DNA from: UBA1227 sp963629305
GTDB lineage: Bacteria > Bacillota > Clostridia > Oscillospirales > Acutalibacteraceae
Assembly: GCA_963629305.1 (NCBI GenBank)
Contig: CAVGIJ010000012.1
Coordinates: 1 to 40,839 of the forward strand
Direction: 5' to 3'
Length of the DNA: 40,839 nt
The position numbers and the translations under genes are program-made. Below the pieces are notes generated by a model, which ran no database searches, was not told where the DNA came from, and was given only the letters and a program-made list of their open reading frames with translations. Position 1 is the stretch's first letter. Each line of letters begins with the position of its first letter. Shown here piece by piece: positions 16,895-24,139 of this stretch.

Positions 16895-16940
16895 ACAAAA
16901 AACAAGACGGCAGTTCATCTGAAATGAACCGCCGTCTTGT
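16895..16940 (-). terminator. Terminator of the isoleucine T-box operon
   Basis: A long stem (ACAAGACGGC plus GTTCAT and complement, one bulge) 20 bases beyond the ilvE stop, followed leftwards by TTTTTT. It ends the unit that begins at the promoter at 23942-23970 and separates it from the enoate reductase gene. Confidence 0.9.
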
Positions 16941-16960
16941 TGTATATTTATTCGGTATTA

Positions 16961-18028
16961 TCAATTAATTTCTACTATCCAGTCTTTTGTATCCTCTGTC
17001 TTACCCCACTGAAGATCAGTGAGTGTGTCGTAGAGCCACTGTGTTGTAGGTCCTATCTCAAAGTTGTTTACGGTATACTTTTCGCCCTTGTATGAAAGCT
17101 CGCCTATAGGTGAAACAACTGCTGCCGTTCCTGTACCCCATGCTTCCTCAAGTTTTCCCGCACGAAGAGCCTCAAAGAGTTCATCGGCTGAAATCTTTCG
17201 TTCCTCAACGGGAATACCCTTGTCGCGAAGAAGCTCAATGCATGATTTTCTGGTTATACCCGGAAGAACCGAGCCGAGAAGCTTCGGAGTTACAACCGTG
17301 CCGTCAATCTTGAACATTACGTTCATTGCGCCTACTTCTTCAATGTACTTTCTCTCAACGCCGTCAAGCCAAAGAACCTGTGAGTATCCCTGAAGTTCGG
17401 CCTTATGTCCCGCACGCGTTGATGCGGCATAGTTTCCTCCGCATTTTGCGTACCCTGTACCACCGCGAACAGCACGTACGTCATCGGTTTCAATCATTAT
17501 CTTAACAGGATTGATTCCCTCCGGATAATAGCTGCCTGACGGAGATGCGATGATTATAAACTGTGCCTTCTGAATGGTATGAACGCCGAGAGTTTCATCA
17601 ATTCCGAGCATGAACGGACGTATGTAGAGCGATGTACCCTCAATATGCGGAACCCAGTCTTTTTCAACCTCGACGAATTTGGTGATTGCCTCAAGCATAT
17701 CGTTCTCGTCCATTTGAGGAAGACAAAGTCTTTCGGCGGAATTGTTCATTCTGCGTACATTTTCAATAGGTCTGAAAAGCTGTACATTGCCATTTGCGGT
17801 TCTGTAAGCTTTGAGTCCTTCAAAAATTTCACAACCGTAGTGGAAGATTGCACAACCGGGGCTATACTTTAAGTCCTCAAAGGGAACAATGCGTGCGTCA
17901 TGCCAGCCCTTACCGTTTTCATAGTCCATTAAAAACATATGGTCTGTGAAAATCTGACCGAAGCCAAGCTTATTTTCATCTTGCGGCTTTTCCTTCGGAG
18001 TAGTTGTTTTATTTATTTTTATTTCCAT
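16961..18028 (-). CDS. ilvE: Branched-chain amino acid aminotransferase IlvE
   Basis: A 355-residue class IV PLP enzyme that interconverts branched-chain 2-oxo acids and isoleucine, leucine or valine with glutamate. The PLP lysine is Lys195 in TGYAKCGGNYAAS. Other family landmarks are FHYGCEIFEGLKAYR (about 62-76) and WLDGVERKYIEEVGAMNV. The length suits the longer bacterial/eukaryotic BCAT type. I chose the ATG at 18028 because AAGGAG lies 8 bases upstream, overlapping the end of the preceding gene; an in-frame GTG at 18037 lies on that ribosome site. As the last gene of the operon it would supply the final step, 3-methyl-2-oxopentanoate to isoleucine. Confidence 0.95.
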   Translation of the reverse strand: MEIKINKTTTPKEKPQDENKLGFGQIFTDHMFLMDYENGKGWHDARIVPFEDLKYSPGCAIFHYGCEIFEGLKAYRTANGNVQLFRPIENVRRMNNSAERLCLPQMDENDMLEAITKFVEVEKDWVPHIEGTSLYIRPFMLGIDETLGVHTIQKAQFIIIASPSGSYYPEGINPVKIMIETDDVRAVRGGTGYAKCGGNYAASTRAGHKAELQGYSQVLWLDGVERKYIEEVGAMNVMFKIDGTVVTPKLLGSVLPGITRKSCIELLRDKGIPVEERKISADELFEALRAGKLEEAWGTGTAAVVSPIGELSYKGEKYTVNNFEIGPTTQWLYDTLTDLQWGKTEDTKDWIVEIN

Positions 18029-18033
18029 TGTTA

Positions 18034-18573
18034 TCACTCCTTATAGTCGTATCCTGCTTTAAGTGCGCTCTTATTGACCTCAAGCAAATCCTGATGACGT
18101 GCGGATACAATTTTCGCAAGCACTTTATCAGCATTGTCAAGCGAGAGACCCGAAACTTCCTTTATCATCTTGCCCGTGATAATCATGTTTGCAAGCGTTG
18201 GAATTTTATGCTCGTTTGCAATGCCCGTTGCCGGTATATAGAATACATCGACATCTTCTCTTTTTACCTTGCGCTCAATGAGAGTCGAATCAACAAAAAT
18301 CTTTCCGCCGGGTACAACAGCGTCTTCGTATTTGTCAAGAGAAGGAAGATTCATTACAACGAGGACATCCGGCTTTGAAACAATCGGAGAACCAACGTCA
18401 TTGTCGGAAATGATTACGCTGCAGTTTGCCGTACCGCCGCGCATCTCAGGACCGTATGACGGAAGCCACGAAACATGCTTTCCCTCAATAAGGCCGTTAT
18501 AGGCGATGTATTTTCCGGAGAAAAGAATTCCCTGTCCTCCGAAGCCTGCATAAAGTATGTTAAGAGTACTCAT
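18034..18573 (-). CDS. 2-oxoacid:ferredoxin oxidoreductase, gamma subunit
   Basis: A 179-residue subunit with the family motifs GFGGQGILFSGK at the N-terminus and SYGPEMRGGTANC at about 39-51. It belongs to the four-subunit pyruvate/2-oxoisovalerate/2-oxoglutarate:ferredoxin oxidoreductase superfamily, in which this chain binds part of the CoA-handling site. AGGAGG lies 9 bases before the ATG, overlapping the end of the TPP subunit. It is followed by ilvE, its coding end overlapping that gene's ribosome site. Substrate class cannot be read from this chain alone; the operon points to branched-chain oxo acids. Confidence 0.92.
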   Translation of the reverse strand: MSTLNILYAGFGGQGILFSGKYIAYNGLIEGKHVSWLPSYGPEMRGGTANCSVIISDNDVGSPIVSKPDVLVVMNLPSLDKYEDAVVPGGKIFVDSTLIERKVKREDVDVFYIPATGIANEHKIPTLANMIITGKMIKEVSGLSLDNADKVLAKIVSARHQDLLEVNKSALKAGYDYKE

Positions 18574-18574
18574 A

Positions 18575-19330
18575 TCACTTTTCCTCCTTTTCTGCGTATA
18601 TGTCTTTGTAAACGCCGAGAGGATAATAAGGAATCATATCCGTGTCAACAAAGTCAAGTGCTTTTTGAGGTGTGAGTCCCCAGTTTGTAGGACAGGTTGA
18701 AACAACCTCTACAAGTGAGAAGCCTTTGCCTTCTATCTGATTTTGGAATGCGTGCTTTATTGCGGCTTTTGCTTTACGTACATTGGCAACATTGTTTACG
18801 GCAACACGCTCAAGATATGCGGCACCGTCAACGCCTGAAAGAAGCTCGCATACCTTTACGGGATATCCGACGAGCTCAACATCACGTCCGTAAGGAGATG
18901 TCTGGGTTACCATTCCCGGAAGGGTTGTAGGAGCCATCTGACCACCTGTCATTCCGTATATTGCGTTGTTTACAAATATGATTGTGATATTTTCACGTCG
19001 AGCTGCACTGTGAACTGTTTCGGCAGTACCGATTGCGGCAAGGTCACCGTCACCTTGATAGGTAAATACTATCTTTGACGGATCAGAGCGTTTAACACCT
19101 GTAGCAACCGCCGGAGCACGTCCGTGTGCGGCCTGTACAAAGTCAACAGTGAAGTAGTCATATGCCATTACCGAGCATCCTACGGATGCAACGCCTATGG
19201 TTTTGCCCTCAATACCGAGTTCGTCAATTACCTCGGCTACAAGTCTGTGTATGATACCGTGTGTGCAACCCGGACAATAGTGGAGAGTTGCGTCTGTAAG
19301 TGAATGTGGTTTTTCAAATACTACTGCCAT
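18575..19330 (-). CDS. 2-oxoacid:ferredoxin oxidoreductase, TPP-binding subunit (VOR/KOR type)
   Basis: A 251-residue catalytic subunit. It has the CPGCTHG motif (19-25) and the thiamine-diphosphate and Mg2+ site GDGDLAAIG at about 93-101, with NNAIYGMTGGQ at about 121-131. The IYGMTGGQ form is typical of the 2-oxoisovalerate/2-oxoglutarate groups rather than pyruvate. The enzyme decarboxylates a 2-oxo acid to an acyl-CoA and reduced ferredoxin, and the reaction is reversible with low-potential ferredoxin. The start codon overlaps the alpha stop (TGATG), so the two are translationally coupled and probably made in equal amounts. Confidence 0.93.
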   Translation of the reverse strand: MAVVFEKPHSLTDATLHYCPGCTHGIIHRLVAEVIDELGIEGKTIGVASVGCSVMAYDYFTVDFVQAAHGRAPAVATGVKRSDPSKIVFTYQGDGDLAAIGTAETVHSAARRENITIIFVNNAIYGMTGGQMAPTTLPGMVTQTSPYGRDVELVGYPVKVCELLSGVDGAAYLERVAVNNVANVRKAKAAIKHAFQNQIEGKGFSLVEVVSTCPTNWGLTPQKALDFVDTDMIPYYPLGVYKDIYAEKEEK

Positions 19331-20397
19331 CAGTTCACACCTCCGATTTTATCTGTTTCCTCTATTTTTGCGAGAACTTCTTCCGGTGTCGGAATCATTC
19401 CGCCTGTTCTGTTACAAAGGAATACGGGCCTCTTGCAGCGTATTGCAAGTTCAACATCATTTATCATCTGACCCATATTCATCTCAACACTTATGAAAGC
19501 TTTGCACTTATCGGCTGCTTCAAAAAGAGGCTTTTTCGGGAACGGCCAAAGTGTTATAGGTCTTATCATTCCGACCTTAATGCCCTTCGCACGAGCCTCA
19601 TTTATCGCATTTTTCGCAACACGAGATGTTATTCCGAATGCGACAATACATATTTCGGCATCGTCCATGAGATAAGACTCATACATTACCTCATTTTCCT
19701 CAACTGCCTTGTACTTTTCAAAGCGCTCAAAGTTTTTAGCTTCAAGCTCATCGGGTTTAAGGTAAAGTGAATTTACGATATTATGTTTACGCTTCATGTC
19801 GGTTCCGGTAAGAGCCCAAGGCTTTTCAACCGGCTCTGATTTTATGTCATCAAGTTCAACAGGCTCCATCATTTGACCCATTGTACCGTCCGCAAGAAGC
19901 ATACTTACCATTCTGTACTTATCAGCAAGTTCAAATGCCTTTACCGTAAGTGATGCCATTTCCTGTACCGAGGCCGGCGCAAGGACAATATTGTGATAAT
20001 CACCGTGACTGCCGCCCTTTGTTGCCTGGAAATAATCTGATTGCGACGGCTGAATACCGCCGAGGCCCGGTCCGCCGCGCTGCACGTTTACGACGAGTGC
20101 CGGAAGGTCGCAACCGGCAAGATAAGAAATACCCTCAGACTTAAGTGATACTCCCGGAGATGATGAAGATGTCATAACCCTTTTGCCGGTTGACGAAACA
20201 CCGATCACCATGTTGATTGCGGCAACTTCAGACTCTGCCTGAAGGAATGTACCGCCTATCTTCGGCATACGCTTTGACATGTATGCCGCAACCTCTGTTT
20301 GCGGAGTTATCGGGTATCCGAAGTAATGTCTGCAGCCGGCTTTGATAGCGGCCTCGGCAATAGCTTCATTACCTTTCATTAATACTTTATCTCCCAC
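19330..20397 (-). CDS. vorB: 2-oxoacid:ferredoxin oxidoreductase, alpha subunit (VorB-like)
   Basis: A 355-residue alpha chain with KVLMKGNEAIAEAAIKAGC at the start and the GYPITPQTEVAAYM motif near 28-41, as in VorB and KorA proteins. The AESEVAAINMVIG and MTSSSSPGVSLKSEG segments that line the thiamine site are present. It starts with GTG, with AGGTGA just upstream; an in-frame ATG six codons later is possible, but the family start favours GTG. It lies 6 bases after the ferredoxin gene. VOR enzymes act on 2-oxo acids of leucine, isoleucine and valine; a 2-oxoglutarate (KOR) role cannot be excluded from sequence alone. The isoleucine T-box and ilvE in the same unit favour the branched-chain substrate. 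Confidence 0.9.
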   Translation of the reverse strand: MGDKVLMKGNEAIAEAAIKAGCRHYFGYPITPQTEVAAYMSKRMPKIGGTFLQAESEVAAINMVIGVSSTGKRVMTSSSSPGVSLKSEGISYLAGCDLPALVVNVQRGGPGLGGIQPSQSDYFQATKGGSHGDYHNIVLAPASVQEMASLTVKAFELADKYRMVSMLLADGTMGQMMEPVELDDIKSEPVEKPWALTGTDMKRKHNIVNSLYLKPDELEAKNFERFEKYKAVEENEVMYESYLMDDAEICIVAFGITSRVAKNAINEARAKGIKVGMIRPITLWPFPKKPLFEAADKCKAFISVEMNMGQMINDVELAIRCKRPVFLCNRTGGMIPTPEEVLAKIEETDKIGGVN

Positions 20398-20403
20398 TTA
20401 ATC

Positions 20404-20610
20404 TCACCTCTCTACAGTAATTACACAGTCAGGACACATGATTGCACAAGATGCGCAGCCCACACACGCATCCATATCCGTACAGGTTGCGGGATGGTGT
20501 CCTTTTACATTTAACTTGCTTTCATCCAAAGCGACAATACCTTTCGGGCACGCATTGACACAAAGTCCGCAGCCCTTGCATATGTCGGTTTTAAAGGTTA
20601 CCTTTGCCAT
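20404..20610 (-). CDS. 2-oxoacid:ferredoxin oxidoreductase, delta (2[4Fe-4S]) subunit
   Basis: A 68-residue ferredoxin-like chain with two complete CxxCxxCxxxCP clusters (Cys11, 14, 17, 21 and Cys49, 52, 55, 59). It carries electrons between the thiamine site and soluble ferredoxin. I chose the ATG at 20610, with AGGAGG 12 bases upstream. An in-frame TTG at 20622 sits directly against that ribosome site with no spacing and is rejected. Only one base separates it from the stop of the ATPase gene, so translation is likely coupled. Confidence 0.93.
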   Translation of the reverse strand: MAKVTFKTDICKGCGLCVNACPKGIVALDESKLNVKGHHPATCTDMDACVGCASCAIMCPDCVITVER

Positions 20611-20611
20611 T

Positions 20612-21310
20612 TCAAACTTCAACCTCCTCGAAGATTTTTGACTGTAGTCTTATCGGGAACAAGCTACCCACTCGTTCTTTATCGAGCGATTCACTGTCAA
20701 TTGAAATCAGTTCTTTATAAACACTGTCCGTCATCGTCGTATATGCTACGGGCAAGCCTGTCAGCATTCTTACCTCATCGGTGTACCTTATTCCGCTGAG
20801 AACGTCTTCCGAAGTTGTTATAGGGCCGAGATTGGAATTGTTTATTATGGCGGTAAATTTCATGTTACACGCCGTTTCAATCTCATTCATGACACCGAGA
20901 AGAAGCTGTGGAGTTTTTGTGAGCGGTCTGAATTTGTTTATTACAAAGAACATGACATAATTGTTCTCTTCAACAATTTTATCTCTGTAGCGGCCTAGAG
21001 CAAGTGCTCCGCGGTCGTCGCCGCCGATATCCAGAACTGCGTATCTGTCTTTATTGTCAACAAGCGAGTAAAGCTCACCGGGAAGCGCCGGAAAATCAAC
21101 ATTTGAGCCTGCGTATTCTGACGAAATAAAGTCTATTCCGGCGCCGCGCAGTTCGTCAATGCTGTCCTTCGTACGAAAATACGGATTGACAATATCCAGG
21201 TCGGCGACGACGACCGAAAGACCTTGTTTTCTAAGCATAAGCGCATAGTTTATGGCTACATTGGTCTTTCCGGAGCCGTAATGTCCCGCAAATAGCGAAA
21301 CTCTTTTCAT
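20612..21310 (-). CDS. P-loop ATPase of the MinD/ParA-like class, operon partner of the oxidoreductase
   Basis: A 232-residue protein with an N-terminal P-loop GHYGSGKTN (9-17), a DLDIVNPYFRT segment and a VLDIGGDD Walker-B-like motif. It resembles the SIMIBI class, but the Walker A lacks the extra upstream lysine of true MinD/ParA. It has one Cys only (within ETACNMKF), so it cannot hold a bridging Fe-S cluster like NBP35/Mrp scaffolds. Its role is unknown. From its place between the acyl-CoA ligase and the oxidoreductase it may help assemble, activate or energise the complex. AGGTGAT lies 5 bases before the ATG; the gap to the ligase gene is 30 bases. Confidence 0.8.
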   Translation of the reverse strand: MKRVSLFAGHYGSGKTNVAINYALMLRKQGLSVVVADLDIVNPYFRTKDSIDELRGAGIDFISSEYAGSNVDFPALPGELYSLVDNKDRYAVLDIGGDDRGALALGRYRDKIVEENNYVMFFVINKFRPLTKTPQLLLGVMNEIETACNMKFTAIINNSNLGPITTSEDVLSGIRYTDEVRMLTGLPVAYTTMTDSVYKELISIDSESLDKERVGSLFPIRLQSKIFEEVEV

Positions 21311-21340
21311 CGCTTATCACCTAACTTTCAAACACAAAAA

Positions 21341-23608
21341 TTATAATTCTTTTCTTATGATTTTTCCACTTATCGTTTTCGGAAGTTCTTTTCTGAATTC
21401 AACAATACGCGGATACTTATAAGGAGCAGTTTTCTGCTTAACATATTGCTGAATTTCTTTCTTAAGTTCATCCGTAGGCTCTGTGCCGGCAACAAGTACA
21501 ATTGATGCCTTAACTACCTGTCCGCGTACTTCGTCGGGAGCGGCGGAAACACCGCACTCAAGAACATAGGGAAGCTCCATAATAACGTTTTCAATCTCGA
21601 AAGGTCCGATTCTGTAGCCCGATGACTTGATAACATCATCAACACGGCTGACATACCAGAAGTAGCCGTCCTCATCACGCCATGCAATATCTCCGGTGTG
21701 ATAAACGCCGTCGTGCCATGCCTCTTTTGTCTTTTCCTCATCCTTGTAGTAACCGAGGAAAAGTCCGCACGGAACATGATCGGATGTACGTATACAGATT
21801 TCTCCGTTTTCACCTATTCCGACTTCGTTTCCGTCACTGTCAAGAAGAACAACATCATAGAGCGGAACAGGTTTTCCCATTGAGCCCGGCTTCGGAGTCA
21901 TACCGACAAGGTTTGCAATAGTAAGCGTTGTTTCAGTCTGACCGAAGCCCTCCATAAGTTCAAGACCCGTTGCGCGTTTGAATTGATAAAACACCTCGGG
22001 GTTGAGTGCTTCGCCTGCAACTGTAGCGTGCTCTATTGAAGATAAATCGTACTTCATAAGGTCTTCTTTTATGAGCATACGATACATTGTCGGAGGAGCA
22101 CAGAAAGTTGTTATCTTATACTGTGCAAAGAGCGGAAGTATATCCGCAGCATCAAATCTGTCAAAGTCATAGACAAAGACCGCGCCCTCATACATCCACT
22201 GGCCGTAGAGCTTGCCCCAAAGAGCTTTACCCCAACCGGTATCTGAAATTGTAAGATGAACACCATTATTACGTACACAGTGCCAATACTTTGCCGTATG
22301 GAAATGTCCGAGCGGATACTTACATGAATGAAGAGCCATTTTGGGATAGCCCGATGTTCCGCTTGTAAAGAACATAATCATCGGATCATCACCGCACGGT
22401 GAATCTGCTGTGCGAAGGTATCTGCGGCTGAAGAGCTTATACTCATCATCAAAGTTGTGCCATCCCTCACGTGTGTCACCGACGATTATCTTATGAGCAA
22501 GTGTCGGCGAATCCTTTGCAGCCTCGTCAACCGACGCCGGAGTGTTGTCATCGCATGTGCAGACAATTGCGGACACACCCGCAGCATTGAATCTGTACTC
22601 AAAATCATGTACTTTAAGCTGGTGTGTCGCCGGAATTGCTATCGCGCCTATCTTGTGAAGGCCGAGAATAGCAATCCAGAACTCAAAGCGGCGCTTAAGC
22701 ACAAGCATTACTCTGTCGCCCTTCTTTATGCCGAGGCTTGTAAAGTAATTCGCCGCCTGTGATGACATATGTTTTATGTCTCTGAATGTAAATTTTGTTT
22801 CGTTTTTATACTTATCAAGATGAATCATTGCAATCTTTTCGGGACGTACTCTTGCAATCTCATCTACGACATCAAATGCAAAGTTGAATTTATCCTCATC
22901 AGTAAACTTAATCTCTTTAAGAGCTCCGTTTTCATCCTCAACAGTCTCAATAAACTTCTCAATGATGAGCTTTTCGGACTGCTTTGCACGTGTGATACTC
23001 TGCTGCTTGAACTGCTCTTCTGTCGAGTCACTGTTAAGTACTATGGAGAGAAACTTACACGGCGCTCCGTCAACAGCAAGCTCACCGTGAGGAATGGAAG
23101 ACTTAAAGTAGATTGAATCACCTGCATGAAGTGTTTCAATGTGCTCGCCGACCTGAACTTTAAGAGAACCTTTTATTACAAAATTGAACTCCTGTCCGGC
23201 ATGTTCAACAAGCTTCATCGGCTTATCCTGCAAAGACTCATCATAATCGTAAACGCAGAAATAAGGATCGCCGAGTTTGTCTTTGAACATGGGAGCCATG
23301 CTCTGAATGGTTATTCCGTCTTCTTTTGCGGTAACAAGACCGCCATTGCGACGGGTTACTGTATAAGTTGAAAGTCTTGCGCTCTGACCCTCAAGAAGGT
23401 CGGCAATGCCGATTCCGAATGCAAGAGCACACTTATGAACAAATGTAAACGGAAGATCAACTTTTCCGCTTTCATACTCCTCGTACCGCTCAACTGAAAG
23501 TTCGGTTTTTTCAGCCATATCTGAGACTGTAAAACCACATATGTCACGCATCTCGCGTATACGTTGAACTACTTCTTTAATTTCTTGTTTGGTATCGGTC
23601 TGAGTCAT
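21341..23608 (-). CDS. XRE-cupin-acyl-CoA synthetase fusion (medium/branched-chain type)
   Basis: A 755-residue three-part protein. Residues 9-75 are an XRE-type helix-turn-helix (FTVSDMAEKTELSVERYEEY). Residues 120-195 are a small cupin (EHAGQEFNFVIKG, HAGDSIYFKSSIPH). Residues 215-755 are an ANL acyl-CoA synthetase with P-loop FTSGTSGYPK (about 414-423), GFGQTETT, YHTGDIAWRDEDGYFW and catalytic Lys749 in KTISGKIIR. The ligase part is of the MACS kind (GWGKALWGKLYGQW), a group that includes archaeal enzymes preferring 2-methylbutyrate. It should make the CoA ester that the oxidoreductase carboxylates. I chose the ATG at 23608; an upstream in-frame ATG at 23725 lies inside the T-box antiterminator. 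First gene of the isoleucine T-box operon. Confidence 0.9.
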   Translation of the reverse strand: MTQTDTKQEIKEVVQRIREMRDICGFTVSDMAEKTELSVERYEEYESGKVDLPFTFVHKCALAFGIGIADLLEGQSARLSTYTVTRRNGGLVTAKEDGITIQSMAPMFKDKLGDPYFCVYDYDESLQDKPMKLVEHAGQEFNFVIKGSLKVQVGEHIETLHAGDSIYFKSSIPHGELAVDGAPCKFLSIVLNSDSTEEQFKQQSITRAKQSEKLIIEKFIETVEDENGALKEIKFTDEDKFNFAFDVVDEIARVRPEKIAMIHLDKYKNETKFTFRDIKHMSSQAANYFTSLGIKKGDRVMLVLKRRFEFWIAILGLHKIGAIAIPATHQLKVHDFEYRFNAAGVSAIVCTCDDNTPASVDEAAKDSPTLAHKIIVGDTREGWHNFDDEYKLFSRRYLRTADSPCGDDPMIMFFTSGTSGYPKMALHSCKYPLGHFHTAKYWHCVRNNGVHLTISDTGWGKALWGKLYGQWMYEGAVFVYDFDRFDAADILPLFAQYKITTFCAPPTMYRMLIKEDLMKYDLSSIEHATVAGEALNPEVFYQFKRATGLELMEGFGQTETTLTIANLVGMTPKPGSMGKPVPLYDVVLLDSDGNEVGIGENGEICIRTSDHVPCGLFLGYYKDEEKTKEAWHDGVYHTGDIAWRDEDGYFWYVSRVDDVIKSSGYRIGPFEIENVIMELPYVLECGVSAAPDEVRGQVVKASIVLVAGTEPTDELKKEIQQYVKQKTAPYKYPRIVEFRKELPKTISGKIIRKEL

Positions 23609-23662
23609 AATTTTCACGCCCTCATAAAAAAGATTTTTAATCTTTGAGACGAAAGTAAAAAT

Positions 23663-23699
23663 AAAAAAACGCCTCAAAGTTACAAGTAACTTTGAGACG
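23663..23699 (-). terminator. Regulated terminator of the isoleucine T-box
   Basis: A 13-bp stem (CGTCTCAAAGTTA with its near-complement, one G-U pair) followed by seven T on the minus strand. It forms when the antiterminator is not stabilised by uncharged tRNA. Confidence 0.92.
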
Positions 23700-23938
23700 A
23701 AACTTACTTCCGCGGTACCACTCAAATTGCGCTTCTGCTATTGCTTCAAGCGCCACTTAAAGGTCTAACAACCCCTTTGCACTAACGTAGCATACACGTA
23801 AGACACTACTCGAAAATCCTTTCGCACCTTCAGCTGTTGAAGTGATAAGCACTCAGGTTGCCACTTGTCGGTTCACACCAGCCACCGACTCTCTGAAAAG
23901 CACAATCCGCGCCGTCTTCGTCATCGCCTTTGATGTAA
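23663..23938 (-). promoter_or_regulatory. T-box leader, probable isoleucine (AUC) specifier
   Basis: A complete T-box riboswitch. Stem I has an AGAGA bulge and a distal arm GTCGG...CCGAC around GGTGTGAA. The T-box core GAGTGGTACCGCGG is on the minus strand at about 23711-23724, then the terminator. To find the specifier I folded stem I by eye: GCGC/GTGC above and GAAG/CTTC below close a loop whose 3' side is TTATCA. The specifier is normally the last codon before an unpaired purine, giving ATC-A (23844-23846), isoleucine. TAT (Tyr) is the only other reading close to the expected position. The leader should allow transcription when tRNA-Ile is uncharged. Confidence 0.93.
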
Positions 23939-23941
23939 TGG

Positions 23942-23970
23942 ATTTTATCACTAAAAAAATTCTGTGTCAA
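23942..23970 (-). promoter_or_regulatory. Promoter of the isoleucine T-box operon
   Basis: TTGACA and TAAAAT are separated by exactly 17 bases on the minus strand, a few bases before the T-box leader. It is a strong vegetative promoter, as expected when control is by transcript termination instead of a repressor. Confidence 0.9.
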
Positions 23971-24063
23971 TATTTTTTAAAAAAATTTTGCATAAAAATT
24001 TTTATAAGTTTTTAACAACAATGAAATCATTTTTTTAGTCAAATTGTTTTCAGTAATCAATAA

Positions 24064-24096
24064 AACTATGGGGATGCACATTTTTGTGCATCCCCA
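24064..24096. terminator. Terminator of the giant surface-protein gene
   Basis: A perfect 12-bp stem (TGGGGATGCACA and complement) with a TTTT loop, 44 bases beyond the stop codon. Leftwards it is followed by TAGTTTTATT; rightwards by a run of six T. It may work in both directions. Confidence 0.85.
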
Positions 24097-24139
24097 CATT
24101 TTTTATGCCTTGTTTATACCTTAGATAAGGCCATCAGGA

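Noticed and set aside
16961..23608. A degradative branched-chain amino acid operon (VOR as catabolic enzyme)
   Set aside because: A T-box is expected to turn the genes on when the amino acid is scarce, which makes no sense for degradation. The reverse, biosynthetic reading is preferred but not proven.
23609..23725. A 39-codon N-terminal extension of the XRE-cupin-ligase with its own ATG
   Set aside because: It lies inside the T-box antiterminator and terminator. The ATG at 23608 begins a normal XRE domain.
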